Positions 59,745 through 64,000 of a stretch of DNA of 64,000 nucleotides are shown here, in pieces (positions within the stretch are counted from its first letter, which is position 1; each line of letters opens with the position of its first letter). The stretch comes from Roseobacter denitrificans OCh 114. Its GTDB lineage: Bacteria > Pseudomonadota > Alphaproteobacteria > Rhodobacterales > Rhodobacteraceae. The DNA is taken from positions 2,751,001 to 2,815,000 of the forward strand of contig NC_008209.1 in the NCBI RefSeq assembly GCF_000014045.1, in the 5' to 3' direction. Position numbers and translations under genes: made by a program. The notes beneath the pieces are model-generated. The model worked only from the letters and a program-made list of their open reading frames with translations. It ran no database searches and was not told the origin of the DNA.

Positions 59745-60773
59745 ATGAAGCCTGAACCCAAAGTCAGATTGCGCGGCGTCTACAAGATTTTCGGCCCGCG
59801 CGACAAGCAGATGGTGGAACGGGTGCAAAACGGTCTGAACAAGGAAAGCCTGCTGAACGATCACGGGCATGTGCTGGGGTTGCAGGATATCAACGTCGAT
59901 ATGCAGGCCGGTGAGATCACGGTCGTGATGGGGCTCTCAGGGTCGGGGAAAAGCACGCTGATCCGACATCTCAATCGTCTGATCGACCCGACAGCGGGTG
60001 AAATCCTCGTGGACGGTCAGGACGTCACCAAGCTAAGCGCGCAAGATTTGCGGGCCTTGCGCCAGACGAAAATGGCGATGGTCTTTCAGAAATTCGCCCT
60101 GCTGCCACATCGGACGGTATTGCAGAACGCAGCCACCGCACTGGCCGTTCAGGGCGCGGACCGTGCGACGCAGGAACAGGAAGCGCAACGCTGGCTCACC
60201 CGTGTCGGTTTGGCTGGGTATGAAGATCGCTATCCCGCACAGCTCTCGGGCGGCATGCAACAACGGGTGGGCATCGCGCGCGCGCTGACCGCCGGAACAG
60301 ACATCATGCTGATGGACGAGGCGTTTTCAGCGCTGGATCCGCTGATCCGAACGGACATGCAGGATTTGCTGCTCGAACTTCAGGTTGAACTGAAAAAGAC
60401 AGTCGTCTTCATCACGCACGACCTTGATGAAGCGCTGAAACTGGCGGATCATCTGGTGATCCTCAAGGATGGCGCGGTCATCCAACAGGGGGAGCCGCAG
60501 GGCATCCTGCTCAATCCCGCCGATCCTTACATCGAGGACTTTGTCAGCGACATCAACCGCGCCCGCGTCCTGCGTGTCCGCTCGGTGATGAAACCGCTCG
60601 CCGATGTGCCCTTTGCCGGTGATGTCGCCGCGCATGACACGCTGGAGCAGTTGATCGCGCTTTCCGGGGGGGATACGACCCTTACCTACCGCGTGATGCA
60701 GGACGATGTGCCCGTCGGCATTCTGGACATGAAAGAACTCGTCCGCGCGCTGGTCCCGCGTGTCTCAAGCTGA
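59745..60773 (+). CDS. Glycine betaine-type ABC transporter ATP-binding protein
   Basis: The 342-residue ATPase has Walker A MGLSGSGKSTLIRHLNRLIDPT, Q-loop MVFQKFALLPHRTV, signature LSGGMQQRVGIARAL and Walker B IMLMDEAFSALDPL, typical of ProV/OpuAA. The C-terminal region after residue 270 is a CBS-like remnant. ATG 59724, which overlaps the permease stop, is a second possible start. The 3' end overlaps uxuB by 9 bases on the other strand. Confidence 0.94.
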   Translation: MKPEPKVRLRGVYKIFGPRDKQMVERVQNGLNKESLLNDHGHVLGLQDINVDMQAGEITVVMGLSGSGKSTLIRHLNRLIDPTAGEILVDGQDVTKLSAQDLRALRQTKMAMVFQKFALLPHRTVLQNAATALAVQGADRATQEQEAQRWLTRVGLAGYEDRYPAQLSGGMQQRVGIARALTAGTDIMLMDEAFSALDPLIRTDMQDLLLELQVELKKTVVFITHDLDEALKLADHLVILKDGAVIQQGEPQGILLNPADPYIEDFVSDINRARVLRVRSVMKPLADVPFAGDVAAHDTLEQLIALSGGDTTLTYRVMQDDVPVGILDMKELVRALVPRVSS

Positions 60774-62216
60774 GCCGCGCGCCACGTAATCCGCCACGGC
60801 GCCCCCTGCCCCCTTGGATACCAGCGTTTCGTAAGCACCGTGCACCGCCCGCCTGAAATCCGGATTGGACGCGAGCGCTTCGTCAAAAACGTCACGGATG
60901 TCCAAAAGCGCATCGACCTTGCCCGCAGCACTCTGCGCACTGTCCGAGGCCGCCCTGAGCCTTGCCGCCAGCGGGTCGCGCACATCTATCGCCGCACCGT
61001 TTTCATCCACGCCTCCCACGTAGCGCATCCATCCCGCCACCGCGAGGCAGAGACCGTCCGGTGCGCGCCCGGCCGCATACCCATCGGCAATTGTGCCCAG
61101 AATACGCTGCGGCAGTTTTTGCGACCCATCCATCGCGATCTGCCATGTCAGATGCCGAATGGCCGGGTTTTGATACCGCGCCAGCAAGGCGGCCACATAG
61201 GCCTGTAGATCCTCACCTTCTGGCGCAGGAATGGTCGGCAGGATTTCACGATGCCAAAGCGTGGTACACAGCGCCGCAAAGGAGGCATCCGCCACGGTTT
61301 CGGCAATCGTTTCGTAGCCCGCGAGATAGCCGAGATAGGCCAGCGTTGAATGGGTGCCATTGAGGCATCGCAGCTTCATCTTTTCATGCGCGGTAACGGA
61401 AGTGACGAATTGCGCACCCACCTTGTCCCAGGCCGGTCGCAGACCATCGACAAAGTCATCTTCGATCACCCATTGGCGAAACGCTTCATGACGCACGAGG
61501 GCCGCATCATGATAGCCGCTGCGCTGGGCCAGCGCGTCGATATCCGCCGGTGTCGTGGCAGGCGTGATGCGATCCACCATGGTGGATGGAAAACGGGCCT
61601 GCTGCGCGATCCATGCGGCCAGTTCCGGGTCGCGCTTGCGGGCAAACTCCAGAATGATGCGCCGTGTTGTGGCCCCGTTGTCTGGCAGGTTGTCACAACT
61701 CAGCACGCTAAAGGGTCTTTCATCGACTGCCCTGCGCCGTGCGAGCGCCTTAACGATCAGGCCGGGTGCGGTTTTGGGCATGGCCGGGGTGCTCAGATCA
61801 TGCTGCACGTCCGGATGTTGCACATCCAGCCCGCCGGTCGAGGGATCACGACAATACCCTTTTTCCGTGATGGTGAGCGAGACGATTTTGACATCTGCCC
61901 GCGCCATGGCGCGCAGCACAGCATCGGGATTTTGAGGGGCGACCATCACGTCTGAAATCGCGTTAACAAGGCGCGTTTCCTCCCCTTCCGGCCCCATCGA
62001 GACGGATGTGTAAACGCAGCCTTGCGGCGCAAGTTCCTCCCGCGCGCGCGCGCTTTGCAGGCTGACGGCAAGGATCCCCCAATCGCCCCCGTTGAGGGCC
62101 ATCGCCTCATCCGTATAGACGGCGTTAAACGCGCGGAAGAACGCACCCGGGCCAAGGTGGACCATGCCGATCCCTGGCGCTTTGTTCTGGCGTTGCAAGC
62201 GGGGTGGCATGGTCAT
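60765..62216 (-). CDS. uxuB: Mannitol dehydrogenase-family oxidoreductase, probable fructuronate reductase (D-mannonate dehydrogenase)
   Basis: The 483-residue NAD(H)-dependent enzyme would reduce D-fructuronate to D-mannonate. It has the family start GIGMVHLGPGAFFRAFNAVYTDEAM, VSLTITEKGYCRDPSTGGLD and the catalytic region CLNGTHSTLAYLGYLAGYE with the Lys/Asn/His set (MKLRCLNGTH). The coupling to uxaC by ATGA supports the hexuronate role over mannitol or tagaturonate oxidation. Confidence 0.9.
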   Translation of the reverse strand: MTMPPRLQRQNKAPGIGMVHLGPGAFFRAFNAVYTDEAMALNGGDWGILAVSLQSARAREELAPQGCVYTSVSMGPEGEETRLVNAISDVMVAPQNPDAVLRAMARADVKIVSLTITEKGYCRDPSTGGLDVQHPDVQHDLSTPAMPKTAPGLIVKALARRRAVDERPFSVLSCDNLPDNGATTRRIILEFARKRDPELAAWIAQQARFPSTMVDRITPATTPADIDALAQRSGYHDAALVRHEAFRQWVIEDDFVDGLRPAWDKVGAQFVTSVTAHEKMKLRCLNGTHSTLAYLGYLAGYETIAETVADASFAALCTTLWHREILPTIPAPEGEDLQAYVAALLARYQNPAIRHLTWQIAMDGSQKLPQRILGTIADGYAAGRAPDGLCLAVAGWMRYVGGVDENGAAIDVRDPLAARLRAASDSAQSAAGKVDALLDIRDVFDEALASNPDFRRAVHGAYETLVSKGAGGAVADYVARGSA

Positions 62217-63619
62217 AACCGATAGGCCTCCTTTGCCAGACGGTAGGTCAGATCATAGGCCAGATCCAAGGCTTCGGCCTCTGTCAGCCGACCCGTCCTG
62301 ACCAGCGTCGCCAGATAGGCACAGTCCGAGCGGCGCGCCACATCGTGACGTGCGGGAATGGAACAGAACGCACGCGTATCGTCATTGAACCCGGCCGTGT
62401 TGTAAAACCCGCAGGTTTCGGTCGTGGTTTCGCGGAAGCGCTTGATCCCCTCATAGCTGTCAAAAAACCACCAGGGCGGCCCTAGTTTCAGCGCCGGATA
62501 AGCCCCCGCGAGTGGTGCCAGTTCGCGGCTGTATGTGGTCTCATCCAGCGTGAACAGAATGATGTTCAGCGCAGGTTCCATGCCGACCGCATCCAGCAGA
62601 GGGCGCAGATCCTGCACGTAATCCGTGCGACCGGGGATATCGAACCCCTTGTCCCGGCCAAAGCGCGCGAACATCTGCGCACTGTGGTTGCGGCGCGACC
62701 CGGGATGGATTTGCAGCACAAGCCCGTCCTCAAGGCTCATCCGCGCCATTTCGGTCAACATATGGCCGCGAAACACATCTTGCTCCTCGGGGGAACACTG
62801 CCCGCTCAGCGCCTTTTGGAACAGCGCAGCCGCCTCTGCCTGTGGCAGATCGGCGGTGCGTGCCGAAGGATGACCGTGATCCGAGGCCGTGGCGCCGAGT
62901 GATTTGAAAAACGCCCGACGCGCCGCATGTGCATTCAGATACCCCTGCCAGGTGCTTGTGTCCTCGCCGGTCAGCGCCCCCAGCTGCGCGACGTTTTCCG
63001 CGAAGCCCTCAAACGCCGGATCCACCACCGCGTCCGGCCTGTAGGTGGTCACCACCCGGCCCGACCAGCCGCTGTCCCGGATTTCGCGGTGCCAGCGCAG
63101 ATCGTCCAGCGCCCCTTCGGTGGTGGCAAGCACCTCAACATTGAAACGCTCGAACAGCGCGCGAGGGCGGAACGCATCCGTTTGCAGCTTGGCCTCGATA
63201 TGATCATAGCATGCATCCGCTGTTTCGCCGCTCAGCGGTGTGGTGAGATCAAAGACATGCTCAAAGGAATGGTTCAGCCACATCGCCGAAGGCGTGCCGC
63301 GAAAGAGATGGAAGTGCTGCGCAAACAAACGCCATATCTTGCGCGGGTCGGTTTCGACCTCGCCCCCGTCAACACGCGGTATGCCCAGATCCTCAGGCGC
63401 GACGCCCTGACTGATCAACATGCGAAACACATAGTGATCAGGGATCACGAACAGGGCCGCCGGGTTTTCAAACCGTTGATTTTCGGCGAACCAGCGCGGG
63501 TCACAATGGCCATGCGGGCTGATGATCGGCAGATCACAAACAGAGGCGTAAAGGCCACGCGCCAAGGCTCTTGCCGATGGCTCAATCGGAAACAATCGTT
63601 CGGGATCAGTCAGGCCCAT
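62213..63619 (-). CDS. uxaC: Glucuronate/galacturonate isomerase
   Basis: This amidohydrolase-fold enzyme of 468 residues converts D-glucuronate to D-fructuronate (and galacturonate to tagaturonate). The metal motif PHGHCDPRWFAEN is near residue 35; ETCGFYNTAGFNDDTRAFCSIPARHDVARR (split) near the C-terminus is typical of UxaC. It is upstream of uxuB and downstream of a sugar ABC permease gene, so imported uronate flows directly through both enzymes. Confidence 0.96.
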   Translation of the reverse strand: MGLTDPERLFPIEPSARALARGLYASVCDLPIISPHGHCDPRWFAENQRFENPAALFVIPDHYVFRMLISQGVAPEDLGIPRVDGGEVETDPRKIWRLFAQHFHLFRGTPSAMWLNHSFEHVFDLTTPLSGETADACYDHIEAKLQTDAFRPRALFERFNVEVLATTEGALDDLRWHREIRDSGWSGRVVTTYRPDAVVDPAFEGFAENVAQLGALTGEDTSTWQGYLNAHAARRAFFKSLGATASDHGHPSARTADLPQAEAAALFQKALSGQCSPEEQDVFRGHMLTEMARMSLEDGLVLQIHPGSRRNHSAQMFARFGRDKGFDIPGRTDYVQDLRPLLDAVGMEPALNIILFTLDETTYSRELAPLAGAYPALKLGPPWWFFDSYEGIKRFRETTTETCGFYNTAGFNDDTRAFCSIPARHDVARRSDCAYLATLVRTGRLTEAEALDLAYDLTYRLAKEAYRL

Positions 63620-63671
63620 ATGCTTGTCCTCAAATAGTGCGTCACCGCAGTGATAGGTCAGTAATCAGGCT

Positions 63672-64000
63672 TTAGAAAGAGTCCTTGCTGTCGGCAAGGG
63701 CATGGAAAAAATAACGCTGGAAAATGATGATCAGAATGAGCGGTGGCAGAAGCGTCAGCACCGCCAGCGCCATGCCGGGGCCGCTCTCCAGACCAATGAG
63801 GCGGATGCCACGCACGACCGTATAGGTGGTTTCATCCGTGCTCAGCATCAACGGCCAGAGGTATTGGTGCCAGCCGATCATGAAAGAAACAACGAAGATC
63901 GCCCCACCGCGACGCCGTGCCAACGGCAGGATGAAATCGCGGAAAAACATCACAGGCCCGGCGCCATCCAGCTTGGCCGCTTCAAGGTATTCATTCGGAA
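63672..64000 (-). CDS. Carbohydrate ABC transporter permease, C-terminal part (cut by window edge)
   Basis: About 109 C-terminal residues are visible, of a MalG/UgpE-type inner membrane permease. They start in the EAA coupling loop (EYLEAAKLDGAGPVMFFRDF) and contain two spans (GGAIFVVSFMIGWHQYLWPL, MALAVLTLLPPLILIIIFQRYFF). The sequence continues open past 64000. Position 52 bases before uxaC suggests import of hexuronates or their oligomers. Confidence 0.88.
   Translation of the reverse strand, partial: PNEYLEAAKLDGAGPVMFFRDFILPLARRRGGAIFVVSFMIGWHQYLWPLMLSTDETTYTVVRGIRLIGLESGPGMALAVLTLLPPLILIIIFQRYFFHALADSKDSF

Overview
The window is about 60% GC and looks like chromosome of a marine alphaproteobacterium of the Roseobacter group (Rhodobacterales). 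The support is the gene content: a complete beta-hydroxyaspartate cycle operon, an Entner-Doudoroff/glycogen operon, a tripartite tricarboxylate transporter, a periplasmic-type formate dehydrogenase with DUF3305/DUF3306/TorD/Tat partners, and the DUF6494-Mrp-DUF4444-DUF6505 row. Gene packing is tight, with many ATGA overlaps. I saw no rRNA, tRNA, insertion sequence, CRISPR array or phage gene. All taxonomy is inference.

Region 1 (1-7.7 kb, minus strand): gap, edd, eda, a PfkB sugar kinase, glgP and the start of glgB form one co-directional run that links sugar phosphorylation, the Entner-Doudoroff pathway and glycogen turnover. A near-perfect LacI-type palindrome lies just upstream of gap. 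Region 2 (7.7-12.9 kb): glycerol catabolism, with glpD, glpK and an iron-type alcohol dehydrogenase running divergently from the repressor glpR. Region 3 (13.2-16.2 kb): two overlapping dynamin-like GTPase genes of unknown role. Region 4 (16.6-22.9 kb): bhcABCD with the divergent IclR regulator bhcR and a GntR regulator. Its products convert glyoxylate plus glycine to oxaloacetate.

Region 5 (23.0-41.4 kb) is a large formate dehydrogenase and metal-supply island. The minus-strand operon runs DUF3305, DUF3306, TorD chaperone, small Tat protein, FdhA, FdhB, cytochrome b subunit and a 41-residue membrane peptide. Divergent from it is a polyferredoxin gene, followed by an accessory row (DUF6494, Mrp, DUF4444 ligase-like, DUF6505). 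Tungstate-type (tupBCA) and molybdate-type (modABC) ABC transporters follow, with a TSUP exporter between them. An unusual secreted protein here joins a shortened TupA-like region to a c-type cytochrome.

Region 6 (41.4-52.5 kb): a D-lyxose isomerase-like cupin; an acyl-CoA ligase plus acylating aldehyde dehydrogenase with a TctCBA transporter and LacI regulator, resembling sulfoacetate (Sau) catabolism; then an orphan fused E1 2-oxoacid dehydrogenase paired with a malonyl-transferase-like protein. Region 7 (52.6-57.3 kb): a 1117-residue class III cyclase/AAA/TPR protein and a patatin-like protein that has lost its catalytic serine. Region 8 (57.7-60.8 kb): a glycine betaine-type ABC importer. 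Region 9 (60.8-64 kb): hexuronate genes uxuB and uxaC and the end of a sugar ABC permease gene cut by the window edge.
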